Source: Kiritimatiellia bacterium
GTDB lineage: Bacteria > Verrucomicrobiota > Kiritimatiellia > UBA8416 > JADHWI01
Assembly (NCBI GenBank): GCA_030744755.1
Contig: JASLPY010000009.1
Span: forward strand, 45,786-109,785
Direction of reading: 5' to 3'
Length of the DNA stretch: 64,000 nt
The notes beneath the pieces were generated by a model. The model made no database searches. It was not told where the DNA came from and saw only the letters and a list, made by a program, of their open reading frames with translations. Of this stretch, positions 52,576 to 61,503 are shown one piece after another (within the stretch, counting starts at the first letter, position 1; each line of letters begins with the position of its first letter). Both the position numbers and the translations under genes were made by a program.

Positions 52576-52595
52576 TCTTGATCTCATGGTCAAGA
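52576..52595. promoter_or_regulatory. possible operator in divergent promoter region
   Basis: TCTTGA-N8-TCAAGA forms a 20-base palindrome in the 137-base gap between the operon start (52545) and the divergent Gfo/Idh gene (52683). A weaker CTATA/TATAG pair follows at about 52598-52626. Position and shape suit a regulator such as the IclR protein of the operon, but this is inference. Confidence 0.35.
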
Positions 52596-52682
52596 GGCTA
52601 TAGACCTACATAATGGCTTTATAGATATCGTAATTGATCTGCAGGGTCAAGTGGCATATATACAAGAATTAAGGAGCGAGAG

Positions 52683-53654
52683 ATGGATACGGTAGGAATT
52701 GGATTCGTCGGCGCCGGCGAAGTCTCGGTGATGCATAGCAGGGGAATCCAGAACATCCCCTATGCAAAGGTCGTGGGACTGTGGAACAGGACGGCATCCA
52801 CGGCAGAGCGAAGGGCCAGGGAAGAAGGATGCAAAATGTATGCGACGCCGGAGGAATGCGTCAATGATCCTGAAGTCGATGCCGTATTTGTGATGACCAA
52901 CCTGGAGACGCACCTGGAATACACCAGGATGGCCATCGAGGCCGGCAAGCATGTTCTGTGCGAGAAACCGCTCTGTGCTTCGACCGAAGACGTGAGGAAG
53001 ATGAAGGCCATTGCCGACGCATCGAATGTCGTTTGCATGCCGGGGCACAACATGATCCACGAAGAGGGAATCTTCCGCGCGCGCGACATGATACAACGCG
53101 GCGACCTGGGTAAGATCGTCTCCTGCTACGTCATGTACAACATCCACCATTCCGAGGAGCGGGCGTTGACTCTTCCCGGAACGACGAGACACATTCTGAC
53201 CCACAACCTCTACACGATGATGTTCCTGGCTGGGCGGCCGAGGCGGATCTCGGGGTTCCAGGCGAACAGGCATTACAAAGAGCTGGACCAGGAAGATATT
53301 ACCCTGGTGAATGTCGAACTCGAGAACGGCGGACTGGCACATCTCTGTGCCAGCTTCGCTGCCGATGATCTCTCGACTGCGCCCTGGACATTTACCATAA
53401 AAGTGATAGGCACAAAGGGCTCGACACACTATACCTATAATGACTGGGCCTGCGCCGGAGCGGGGCTCTCTCACTCGAAGACATACAATGCTTACCAGGA
53501 CACGCTCTCGAACGAGGTCAGGTACTTCATCGAGCGATGTATTCTCAATGGGGAGGCGCCACCGTCGACCCTTGAAGACGGGATTTGGGCCCAGATGGCA
53601 ACGGAGGCCGTTGAGAAATCAATAGCCGAAGGCATTACAGTGGATGTAGGTTAA
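52683..53654 (+). CDS. Gfo/Idh/MocA family oxidoreductase
   Basis: 323 residues. An N-terminal Rossmann fold starts GIGFVGAGEVSVMHSRGI, with LWNRTA as the second strand, followed by the family motif AGKHVLCEKPLCAS (catalytic Lys of EKP) and the C-terminal substrate domain (CMPGHNMIHEEGIFRARDMI, ARDMIQRGDLGKI). It should oxidise or reduce a sugar or inositol-like ring with NAD(P). It diverges from the transketolase operon and is probably part of the same pathway. Two FIST genes follow on the same strand. Confidence 0.92.
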   Translation: MDTVGIGFVGAGEVSVMHSRGIQNIPYAKVVGLWNRTASTAERRAREEGCKMYATPEECVNDPEVDAVFVMTNLETHLEYTRMAIEAGKHVLCEKPLCASTEDVRKMKAIADASNVVCMPGHNMIHEEGIFRARDMIQRGDLGKIVSCYVMYNIHHSEERALTLPGTTRHILTHNLYTMMFLAGRPRRISGFQANRHYKELDQEDITLVNVELENGGLAHLCASFAADDLSTAPWTFTIKVIGTKGSTHYTYNDWACAGAGLSHSKTYNAYQDTLSNEVRYFIERCILNGEAPPSTLEDGIWAQMATEAVEKSIAEGITVDVG

Positions 53655-53678
53655 GGTTCCAAGAACAAGGAGGAAAGC

Positions 53679-55010
53679 ATGTTGAAAAGAGTATTGGAAA
53701 GTATGGTAGCGGTACTGGTGTTGGTCATCCTGGTGACGGGTTGCTCACAACCGGCAGATACAGGCTCAGCGAAGCCAGACGAGAAGGGACACTCGTGCGC
53801 GCTGCTTTCGGGCACGGGAATGGGTTCGGGGGCTTCTCCCGAAACCGCAGGCTCAGACGCGGTTGTCGCGGCCCTCAAGAAGCTTGGGAGCGACAGCGCC
53901 GACGTCATCATCGTTTACGCAACCTGCAAGGGTGAAGACTACGAAGCGACAAAGGAACAGGCTTCGCTGGCTTTCCAGGGAGCGACAAAGGCGGCAGGGG
54001 ATAATCTCGTGGTTGGCTGCATGGCCACGGCGGGAATCCTGACTTCCGAGGGGTACGGCGTGTCGAACAGCGTTGGAGCGGTGGCCCTGAAGGGACAGGG
54101 CAGCGTCAAGATCAAGGTCGACAAGGTCAACGAGTTCCTCGAAGGGATGGAGAAGGCCGGAGAAACGCTAGCCAAGAAGATCGCCGGCGACAAAGACGTG
54201 GCCATGATACTGCTCACCGATTCCAACATCTCGCACAACGCGCCTGAAGTCGCGAACTTCCTCAAGGGTGTCAAGAAGGTCGTCGCAAAGGGTGTCGCGA
54301 TAGCGGGCGGAAACAGTATGGGCTTCGACGATTTTCATGCCCCCGTATTCTACAAGGACGCACTCCTCGAGAAAGGCGGTATCGGAATCATGCTCTCGGG
54401 CCACCTCACAGTCGGCATCGGGATTGCAAACAACTTCGAGTTCGTGAACGAGAAGCCCATGAAGATCACGAAGAGTGATGGCAAGGCCATTTTCACCCTC
54501 GATGACAAGCCTGTCGCCGATGTGGTGGAAGCCCTGACCGGTGTCGACAAGGAAGGGCAGAAGGATATCGGTGCAGCATTAAAGAATATCTTCGCCTACA
54601 AGGTTGAGGACCGTCCATTCATCAGGTTCCAGAGGGCATTGAAGGAAGACGACAAGGGGATCTATTATGATGGCTTCCCCAACGGCATGCCCGAAGGCGA
54701 TGAAGTGTATGTTGCACGTTACAACCAGGAAAAGCTCATTCCATCTTCGGCACAGAGTGTGAAGAACGCGCTGGCGTCGATGGGCGGAGCAAAGCCCGCC
54801 CTGGCAATGCCGTTTGTCTGCTGTGGACGAGCCGGCGTCGGCCAGGAACAGGTCGGAGAAAACACTGCAATCCGTGAAACCCTGGGCAAGGATGTTCCGG
54901 TGATGGGTTTCTATGCCTGCGGTGAATACTACACGCCGGATTGGAAAACGGAGGAGGAGAAGGCAACATACTGCCAGTTCTCGTCCATCGTTCTCCTGAT
55001 CGGTAATTAG
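53679..55010 (+). CDS. FIST-domain lipoprotein 1
   Basis: 443 residues with a lipoprotein leader (VLVILVTGC at about residues 14-22). The body matches FIST N and C domains: SADVIIVYATCKGEDYEATKEQASLAFQGATKA, LVVGCMATAGIL, GVAIAGGNSMG, GIGIMLSGHLTVGIGIA, then ALAMPFVCCGRAGVG and VPVMGFYACGEYYTP. FIST domains are small-ligand sensors usually joined to signalling proteins in the cytoplasm; here the domain stands alone outside the membrane. It begins 24 bases after the oxidoreductase gene. Ligand unknown. Confidence 0.8.
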   Translation: MLKRVLESMVAVLVLVILVTGCSQPADTGSAKPDEKGHSCALLSGTGMGSGASPETAGSDAVVAALKKLGSDSADVIIVYATCKGEDYEATKEQASLAFQGATKAAGDNLVVGCMATAGILTSEGYGVSNSVGAVALKGQGSVKIKVDKVNEFLEGMEKAGETLAKKIAGDKDVAMILLTDSNISHNAPEVANFLKGVKKVVAKGVAIAGGNSMGFDDFHAPVFYKDALLEKGGIGIMLSGHLTVGIGIANNFEFVNEKPMKITKSDGKAIFTLDDKPVADVVEALTGVDKEGQKDIGAALKNIFAYKVEDRPFIRFQRALKEDDKGIYYDGFPNGMPEGDEVYVARYNQEKLIPSSAQSVKNALASMGGAKPALAMPFVCCGRAGVGQEQVGENTAIRETLGKDVPVMGFYACGEYYTPDWKTEEEKATYCQFSSIVLLIGN

Positions 55011-55082
55011 AGTGAAGACGTGAAAGTCTTAGGCTGGCTGGTGAGTAACAGGTTGGAAACAAGTATAGAAAGGGAACAGAAA

Positions 55083-56093
55083 ATGTCAAAGAAACTGCTG
55101 ATTTGTATGGTAGGGCTCGCGGTTATTGTGAGTGCCTGTGCGGCGTATGCCAACTGCGGAACATGTGCAAAAGACAAGAAGAAGGCGAAGCAGAACAAGT
55201 TCATAGCAGGCAACGGTCTTTCCAACGCCACGGATGCAAAGGAAGCCGGTGCTGAGGCTGCGACTCTCGCCAAAGGTGGGCTGGGCTCCCATGACGCAAA
55301 AATCGTCATTGTGTTCGCCGGCAGAAAGCAGACTTCCCCGGCGATGATCGAAGGCATCGCCACCGTCTTTCCAAAGGAAATCATTTACGGTTGCGAAGGT
55401 TATGGCCCTGTCACCCAGGCGGGCAACCTTAATGACAATGGAGTTGCGGTTATCGCGCTGGGCGGTGAAGTAAACATAACTGCCGCCGCGGTCGCGGGTG
55501 AAGGAAAAGGCAGCGAGCGGTATCTCAACTGCGGCAAGGCACTCGGGGAAGCGCTGAAGGATGCCGCGTCAAAGGAGAGTAAGGGCAAAGTTGTGCTTAC
55601 CTTCGGCGATCAGCATGTTGGCGACAACAAGCATTTTGCCAACGGATTGAAATCTGTACTCGGCGAGAAGTTCCCGATCATCGGTGCTGCCGCGGGCGGC
55701 GCAAACAACAAGGAAGTTGTCAAGGGTGAGATTGTCACGGGTACGAATGTCGGCATCCTGATGAGCGGCGATTTCGAACTGGGTCTTGCCAGGGAAGGCG
55801 GGAAAGGCGGCGAAGGATTCATCAAGGCATCCGGGGACGCTTTCCAGAGGGCAGTGGGAAAGAACAAGGACAATCTTGTCATGAGTTTTGTCTTTGACTG
55901 CGGTGGCCGCAGGGGCGCAATGAAAAAGGTTGAAGACGGACTCCAGAAGGAGATGGACAACATGCGGGCGCCCTGCGGCAACGCTCTCATTTTCGGCTTC
56001 TACGGCGGTGGCGAGATCGGCCCCGTGGACAATGACTCACCGTCAGAAGGTGTGGGATACAACATCAGCGTCGGATCGATATTTGTGAAGTAA
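55083..56093 (+). CDS. FIST-domain lipoprotein 2
   Basis: 336 residues from the ATG at 55083, where the leader MSKKLLICMVGLAVIVSAC ends in a lipobox. It follows the first FIST gene by 72 bases and shares its layout: SHDAKIVIVFAGRKQTSPAMIEGIATVFPKEIIYGCEGYG, FPIIGAAAGGANN, VGILMSGDFELGLA, and the C-terminal SFVFDCGGRRGAM and ALIFGFYGGGEIGP. It is about 100 residues shorter, mostly in the middle. The pair probably arose by duplication. Confidence 0.78.
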   Translation: MSKKLLICMVGLAVIVSACAAYANCGTCAKDKKKAKQNKFIAGNGLSNATDAKEAGAEAATLAKGGLGSHDAKIVIVFAGRKQTSPAMIEGIATVFPKEIIYGCEGYGPVTQAGNLNDNGVAVIALGGEVNITAAAVAGEGKGSERYLNCGKALGEALKDAASKESKGKVVLTFGDQHVGDNKHFANGLKSVLGEKFPIIGAAAGGANNKEVVKGEIVTGTNVGILMSGDFELGLAREGGKGGEGFIKASGDAFQRAVGKNKDNLVMSFVFDCGGRRGAMKKVEDGLQKEMDNMRAPCGNALIFGFYGGGEIGPVDNDSPSEGVGYNISVGSIFVK

Positions 56094-56183
56094 TCGAGAG
56101 CGCTGTCATCGGTCATTCGTTCCTGGGGGGATTGGGAGCCCCCTCAAGGGAACGTTGCCCAAATGGACTTCGGACACCATGGC

Positions 56184-56218
56184 CAACTTGGACGTTCGAT
56201 GTTGGGCGTTGGGCGTTA
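56184..56218. repeat. heptad repeat after the GH2 gene
   Basis: AACTTGGACG, then GATGTTGGGCGTTGGGCGTT, reverse-oriented copies of the CAACGYC family, 16 bases beyond the stop of the minus-strand GH2 gene. Confidence 0.75.
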
Positions 56219-56233
56219 CCCCCCTCCCCTCTC

Positions 56234-59122
56234 CTACCTGCCGGCTACTTCAAGATCGATCCTGGCTTTCATTCTCTTGCCGGGGGCGGTGACGATCAGT
56301 TTCGCTTTGCCGGGGGCCTTGTACCTGCTGCGCAGAACTGCTACGGCTTTGCCGTAGAACAGCGGGTGGGTAGCGTCCGTGAACGAATCCAGCCCCATCT
56401 GGTTGCCGTTGGCCACGCCCATGAGAGTGATGGGCCCCTCCGTCCTGAATGCCAGTTTGTCCATTGCCCGCGGGCACACCAGGCCGTCCTTGTCCGTCAT
56501 CTCAATGGTTACGTAGGACAGGTCCATGCCATCTGCGGTAATGGTCCGGCGGTCGGCGGTGAGGCGTAGTTCTGCGGGCTCTCCAACGGTCTTGACCGAC
56601 GTTTCGCCAATCACTTTGCCTTGTTTGTATGCAACCAGTTTTAATTCGCCCGGCTCGTATGGAATGTTGTCCCAGAAAAGACGGTACTTGCCCACGACGT
56701 TGAAGTAGTCGTCCGGGGCGCTCCAGAAATGGTGGTTGCCGGTCTTGAACATCACCCTTGCATCCCTTATTGCCGGGTCGCGCTGGTTGAAGGACATGCG
56801 AAGAAAGCGGGCGCTGACCTCGGCAAAGGTAGCTCCGCTATAGCCCCTGTCGTCTTCTCTCTTGATGACGTCGCGCTCGCTCCAGTTCTTGCCGTCACTC
56901 GATGTCTCAATGCTGAACTCGTATTCCTGCGCCTTACGCGCCCAGGAAATGTAGACGTGGTTGAACCTCTGAACTTCTTCCAGATCAACCTGCCAGTGGT
57001 GAGGAGATTCCGCCTCTCGAGCAGGCCGCCAGTCGCTGAGATGATTCTCATCCAGCGCATTGGATGCCTTGCCGTCATTTCTCAGGTTGTTCATTTTGGG
57101 ATCTTCGCTGCTGGCACTCGCCTTCTTGCCGCGCGCCAGGTTCGAATCGAGCAGGCCCTTCTTCTTTCTGCCCATGCTCCTGCCGTTCAGAAACAGCTCG
57201 CCTTCATCGCCATTGGTGTAACCGAAAACTGGAATCATCTCGCCCTCGTGCCCCTTCCAGTTCCAGTGTGGTGCAAGGGCCAGTGTCTTGACGTCCGGCC
57301 GCCAGTGGCTGCGATAGAGGTAATAGCTGTCTTTCGGCAAGCCTGCGAGATCGACAATGCCGAAATAGCTGCTGCGACCGACCCAGCCGTTCTTCTTATC
57401 CACCTTGGTGCCATTGTAGGGGGTCGGCTCACCCAGGTAATCAAATCCCGTCCAGACGAATTCCCCGAGCACGAAACGGTCGTTGATCATTCGCTCGAAT
57501 TCATGTTCCGGGATGTCCGACCACCGGGCCGAGGTCACGACGAAAGCATTGCACTCACCATCGAACGCGTAGTCTGTTCTGCCTGACGGCAAACGAAGCT
57601 TGTAAGCACCGCGGGTGCCGAACGCGGAAGCGGATTCGGTGTAGAGGATCGGCTTCTCCGGGTAGTTCTTGCGTGCGTTCGCATATCGTGAACCGTAGTT
57701 CCATCCGGAGGAATCAAGCTCGTCGAGTATGCCCTTTTCCTTCTCTGCCAGGTGAGGCGAACAGAACCCCTGTGATACATTGCGCGTGGTATCGTGCTTT
57801 CGCACGTAGCCGCGAAGCAACCGGTTGGCCTCGCCGTCGGTCTTCTGGCGCACCTCGTTGCCTATGGACCAGAAACAGACCGAAGGGTGATTGCGATCGC
57901 GCCTCACGAAGTTGCGTATCTCTTTCTCAAGGTGCTGTTTGACATCGCTCAGCTTCCAGGCGTCGAAGGCCTCGTTGTAAACTACAAAGCCCATACGGTC
58001 ACACAACTCAACCAGCTCGGGAGCAGGCATGTTGTGACTTGTGCGGATGGCATTGACGCCCATCTCCTTCATCATCTGCAACTGCCGTTCCATGGCACGC
58101 GGAAAGAATGCGGCCCCGAGCGGCCCGTGATCGTGGTGTAGATTAACCCCCTGCAGCTGCAGGCGTTTTCCGTTGAGAATGAAACCGTCATTGATCGTGA
58201 CCTTGACGGTTCGAAAGCCGGATTCAACAGAACTTGTATCGACTGCCTCGCCGTCGGCCGTCACTGTCGTCATGACCTTGTAGAGGTTGGGGCTCGACAC
58301 GTCCCAGCGCAGTGGTTCCTTTACCGCGAGAACCACACTGAAGATCTCTGTCTTGCCGGGATCGATCTTCCTCGTCTTGCTCTTTCCCGACGCCGCCTTC
58401 TTCGAGTCAGGCGAAAGACAAGTTGATGCGACGGAAACGGTGGCGGGTTTATCGCCCCTGTTGATGACTTCCACGCTGATGTTGAGACTGCCTTCTTCGT
58501 CCGTAACCTCAGGCGTGGTAACAAAGGTGCCCCAAACCGGGATGTGGACCGCGTTCTTCAGTAACGCCGTGACCTTGCGGTAAATGCCCGCGCCGGGATA
58601 CCAGCGCGATGAATGGCCGTTGGTGTTGGCATGAACCGCAAGAATATTGTCGCCACCGAAGTTGGCCGCGTCTGTTACGTCGAGATGAAAAGAGCTGTAG
58701 CCGTAACGCCATGCCCCGACCTCTTTGCCGTTCAGGTATATGGTCGGGTATGCCATGACCCCGTCGAAGATGATTATGAGACGCTTTCCGGTGGTGTTTG
58801 CGGGCAGCTTGAAATGCTTGCGGTAGACACCTTCACCTTTCCACGGAAGCTTGCCCTGGTCGCCCCTCGCCGTTGGACCATCGAACGGCCCGGCGATCGC
58901 CCAGTCGTGCGGAAGGTCCACTTTTTCCCAGGAGGAATCGTCTGTGCCGGGAGCAACCGCTTTCTCCATCACGTCCCGGGCCTGCTCCATCTCTTTCTTG
59001 TTCCTGAAGCGCCAGTTAAAGTTGAAATCCTCTAAGCCGGCATTGTCAGCGCGCAGGGGAACTACCCAGAACGCGGACAACATGGCTTTCAGTAAGAGAC
59101 GTATCGTCCTGCTATTCCTCAT
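56234..59122 (-). CDS. secreted GH2 beta-galactosidase-like enzyme with discoidin domain
   Basis: 962 residues with a signal peptide. GH2 sugar-binding and Ig domains come first (FNFNWRF, DDSSWEKVDLPHDWAI, YLNGKEVGAWRYGYSSFHLD), then the TIM barrel (QGVNLHHDHGPLGAAFFPRA, GVNAIRTSHNMPAPE) with the acid/base Glu in WSIGNEVR (about residue 420) and the nucleophile Glu in PILYTESAS (about 494). Next are GEFVWTGFDYLGEPTPY and a DUF4982-like segment, then an inserted F5/8 type C (discoidin) domain at about residues 680-820 (KASASSEDPKMNNLRNDGK, WQVDLEEVQRFNHVYIS), then an Ig-like tail. It probably removes beta-galactose (or a related beta-sugar) from glycans outside the cell. Confidence 0.9.
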   Translation of the reverse strand: MRNSRTIRLLLKAMLSAFWVVPLRADNAGLEDFNFNWRFRNKKEMEQARDVMEKAVAPGTDDSSWEKVDLPHDWAIAGPFDGPTARGDQGKLPWKGEGVYRKHFKLPANTTGKRLIIIFDGVMAYPTIYLNGKEVGAWRYGYSSFHLDVTDAANFGGDNILAVHANTNGHSSRWYPGAGIYRKVTALLKNAVHIPVWGTFVTTPEVTDEEGSLNISVEVINRGDKPATVSVASTCLSPDSKKAASGKSKTRKIDPGKTEIFSVVLAVKEPLRWDVSSPNLYKVMTTVTADGEAVDTSSVESGFRTVKVTINDGFILNGKRLQLQGVNLHHDHGPLGAAFFPRAMERQLQMMKEMGVNAIRTSHNMPAPELVELCDRMGFVVYNEAFDAWKLSDVKQHLEKEIRNFVRRDRNHPSVCFWSIGNEVRQKTDGEANRLLRGYVRKHDTTRNVSQGFCSPHLAEKEKGILDELDSSGWNYGSRYANARKNYPEKPILYTESASAFGTRGAYKLRLPSGRTDYAFDGECNAFVVTSARWSDIPEHEFERMINDRFVLGEFVWTGFDYLGEPTPYNGTKVDKKNGWVGRSSYFGIVDLAGLPKDSYYLYRSHWRPDVKTLALAPHWNWKGHEGEMIPVFGYTNGDEGELFLNGRSMGRKKKGLLDSNLARGKKASASSEDPKMNNLRNDGKASNALDENHLSDWRPAREAESPHHWQVDLEEVQRFNHVYISWARKAQEYEFSIETSSDGKNWSERDVIKREDDRGYSGATFAEVSARFLRMSFNQRDPAIRDARVMFKTGNHHFWSAPDDYFNVVGKYRLFWDNIPYEPGELKLVAYKQGKVIGETSVKTVGEPAELRLTADRRTITADGMDLSYVTIEMTDKDGLVCPRAMDKLAFRTEGPITLMGVANGNQMGLDSFTDATHPLFYGKAVAVLRSRYKAPGKAKLIVTAPGKRMKARIDLEVAGR

Positions 59123-59205
59123 GCGTGGCCCTTTTCCGCTGGTTGTGGTGTATCAATAAGTGTGACACCCTGTTTATAGCGTTGAAAGCGGGAGAAGGGA
59201 AGGAT

Positions 59206-59389
59206 TCAACGCCCAACGCCCAACGTCCAACAACCAACATCCAAGTTGGGAGCGGGAGATTTGAGATTCGGGATGCTAGATCCCGTCTATTCTGAAAGAC
59301 ACGTGGATAACAAGCCCAATCTCCCCCCTTGGATGTTGGTTGTTGGACGTTGGGCGTTGGACGTTGGAAGTCGGGCGTTGGGCGTTGAA
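59206..59389. repeat. paired inverted heptad-repeat element
   Basis: A CAACGYC tract with edge CCAACAACCAACATCCAAG (59206-59255) faces a TTGGACG tract with the mirror edge (59316-59389); the two arms are largely reverse complementary over about 50 bases, with a loop of about 60. This is the only locus in the window with both orientations. It lies between the divergent GH2 and sulfatase genes. The remaining gap 59123-59471 has no gene. Confidence 0.8.
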
Positions 59390-59471
59390 AGCCGCGCCTT
59401 CTTTATCAAGAGCAAACCGTGGGTAGAAACCACTGCTGGTCTTTTGCGGTAAAAACTGGGATGGTGTGCTC

Positions 59472-60884
59472 ATGATTAGACAGAGCTTGGATAGGCGTGG
59501 TTTTTTGAAAGCCATTAGTTGCGCAACCGGTGCAGTTGCTTTTGGGCAACGTGCGTTTGCCGCCCCCACCCGAGACAAACCGAACATTGTTCTGCTCTTC
59601 GTGGACGATCTTGGTTGGAACGAGGTGAAGTACAAGAAGAACCACTTCGGCATGCCCAACGTTGACGCGCTTGCCGACGAAGGCATGACTTTTACCGACG
59701 CGTATTCCGCATCACCAACCTGCAGCCCAAGCCGTGCTTCGGTGATCACCGGTCAGCATCCCGCCCGCCTGCGCCTGGTGAGGCATGTTCCAGGCAGCAA
59801 GGATGGGACGCATGCCAAGGAGTTTCACACTTATGGGAGGGATCCCGTGAAAATGCCATCCCGCAACTGGTTGCCCCTTGAGGAACCATCCCTCGCGGAT
59901 GCGCTCAAGCCCCTGGGCTACCGCACGGCCTTTGTGGGCAAATGGCATCTCGGCCATGACCCGTATCACCCGGTCAGACACGGCTACGACGTTCAATTCG
60001 GAGTGTCCAACTGCGGGCACCCGCGCAGCTATCACGCGCCGTATTTTGCAGACATTGATGACACGTACAAGGAACTGCCGAAAGGAAAGTACCTGACCGA
60101 CCAACTGACAGATGATGCGGTGGCGTATATTGAGAAACAGGATAAGACACAGCCCTTCATGCTGACCCTGTTCTACTACTCCGCGCACGATCCATTTGAC
60201 GCGTCGGAGGAAATGACTGCGGAGCTCGAGAAAGAGAATCCGCGCAAAGCTGTTTATCCATTGGCCTCGATGCTGGGATCCGTGGACAAGTCAGTCGGCC
60301 GCATCCGGGATGCCTTGAAAAGGAAGAAGTTGGACTCCAACACCGTGGTGTTCTTCCTTGGCGACCAGGGCGGCAAGATCCCCTCCCCTCCCATGCGCGG
60401 GACAAAGAGGGGTGGCCAGGCCCTCTACGAAGGTGGCGCCCGTATCCCGTTCATCGTCAAATGGCCTGGAGTCGTCAAAGGCGGCACAACGAGTTCCGAG
60501 CTGGCGGTTACAACCGATGTCTTCCCGACAATGCTGGGAATGGCAGGGGGAGACAGCTCCGCCTTCCCGAAGCTCGACGGCAAAGACCTTGCTCCCGTGC
60601 TGAAGGATGAGGCGAAACTGGACCGGAAAGAGATCATCATGTACCGGAGCTACGAGGATCAGTATGCAGCGGTTCGTTCGGGCAAATGGAAATACATCGC
60701 GTACCGCAGAGGGCGAAACGAATTGTTCGACCTCGAAAGCGACCTGTCGGAAAGCAAGGACTTGTCAACGGCTATGCCGGAGAAAGTGAAGGAACTGAAG
60801 GCTGTACTGCGCGCCTTTGAGAAGAAACTCGATGTTCCGGGTGTTATCGGAAGAAGGGAAATCAGGGCCGTTAGACCAAGGTAG
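59472..60884 (+). CDS. type I sulfatase with Tat signal
   Basis: 470 residues from the ATG at 59472. A twin-arginine leader (RRGFLKAIS, residues 8-16) predicts export by Tat. PNIVLLFVDDLGWN carries the metal Asp pair (45-46). The active-site motif TCSPSR has the formylglycine Cys at 84 and Arg at 88 (C-x-P-x-R). GKWHLGH, FYYSAHDPF and FFLGDQGGK complete the site, with Gln taking the place of the usual Asn of the metal-binding DN pair. It removes sulfate esters from a carbohydrate or similar substrate, and needs a formylglycine-generating enzyme not present in this window. It stands opposite the GH2 gene. Confidence 0.93.
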   Translation: MIRQSLDRRGFLKAISCATGAVAFGQRAFAAPTRDKPNIVLLFVDDLGWNEVKYKKNHFGMPNVDALADEGMTFTDAYSASPTCSPSRASVITGQHPARLRLVRHVPGSKDGTHAKEFHTYGRDPVKMPSRNWLPLEEPSLADALKPLGYRTAFVGKWHLGHDPYHPVRHGYDVQFGVSNCGHPRSYHAPYFADIDDTYKELPKGKYLTDQLTDDAVAYIEKQDKTQPFMLTLFYYSAHDPFDASEEMTAELEKENPRKAVYPLASMLGSVDKSVGRIRDALKRKKLDSNTVVFFLGDQGGKIPSPPMRGTKRGGQALYEGGARIPFIVKWPGVVKGGTTSSELAVTTDVFPTMLGMAGGDSSAFPKLDGKDLAPVLKDEAKLDRKEIIMYRSYEDQYAAVRSGKWKYIAYRRGRNELFDLESDLSESKDLSTAMPEKVKELKAVLRAFEKKLDVPGVIGRREIRAVRPR

Positions 60885-60928
60885 TGCCGTACGGTCCCGG
60901 GGCAGAGAGAAGAGAAAGGAAGGGTCTT

Positions 60929-61393
60929 ATGGCTTGGCTGGTTTTTGCGCTGATGACTGTAGTGTCGTGGGGGCTTTACGGCGTCTTTCTTCACAAAGGA
61001 CAGGTGTTGATGGCGGATGCGGTTAACGGTCGCTACAAAGCGTTCTTCTTTGTAGGGATTGCCTATCTATTGGTTGCTGTCATCGGTTCAGCCGTGATGA
61101 TGGTCGTCAACGGCGTTCAGTGGAGTTTTCCCGGCAAGGGTATGGCTTGGTCAACTTTAGCCGGATTTGTCGGAGCAGTTGGGGCTTTCTGCGTTCTACT
61201 TGCGTTTGGCGCGAAGGGAACCCCAGCTGTTGTGATGGCCATTATTTTCGCCGGAGCTCCGATTATCAATGCCGTCGTTGCAATGGGAATGCACCCACCC
61301 CAAGGCGGGTTCAGTTCGTTGGATTGGCGATTCGTCGCAGGGATTATGTTGGCGGCGGTTGGCGGGTGTCTTGTGACGCTCTATCGACCATGA
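60929..61393 (+). CDS. small EamA/DMT-like membrane protein
   Basis: 154 residues from the ATG at 60929 (AAAGGAAGGG upstream), 44 bases after the sulfatase stop. Five hydrophobic segments, the first MAWLVFALMTVVSWGLYGVFL and the last GIMLAAVGGCLVTLY, with PAVVMAIIFAGAPIINAVVAM in between, like one half of a drug/metabolite transporter. It is half the usual ten-helix size, so it would have to dimerise. Probably co-transcribed with the sulfatase; substrate unknown. Confidence 0.72.
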   Translation: MAWLVFALMTVVSWGLYGVFLHKGQVLMADAVNGRYKAFFFVGIAYLLVAVIGSAVMMVVNGVQWSFPGKGMAWSTLAGFVGAVGAFCVLLAFGAKGTPAVVMAIIFAGAPIINAVVAMGMHPPQGGFSSLDWRFVAGIMLAAVGGCLVTLYRP

Positions 61394-61503
61394 GGAACCC
61401 ATGAGAATGGCCTCCTCGCCATCTCTAAGCACACACCTCTGATCCTGTCTGAAGCCGAGGGTTTCTGACGGGGAGCACAGGAAAACGGGAAGTTGGATCG
61501 TTA

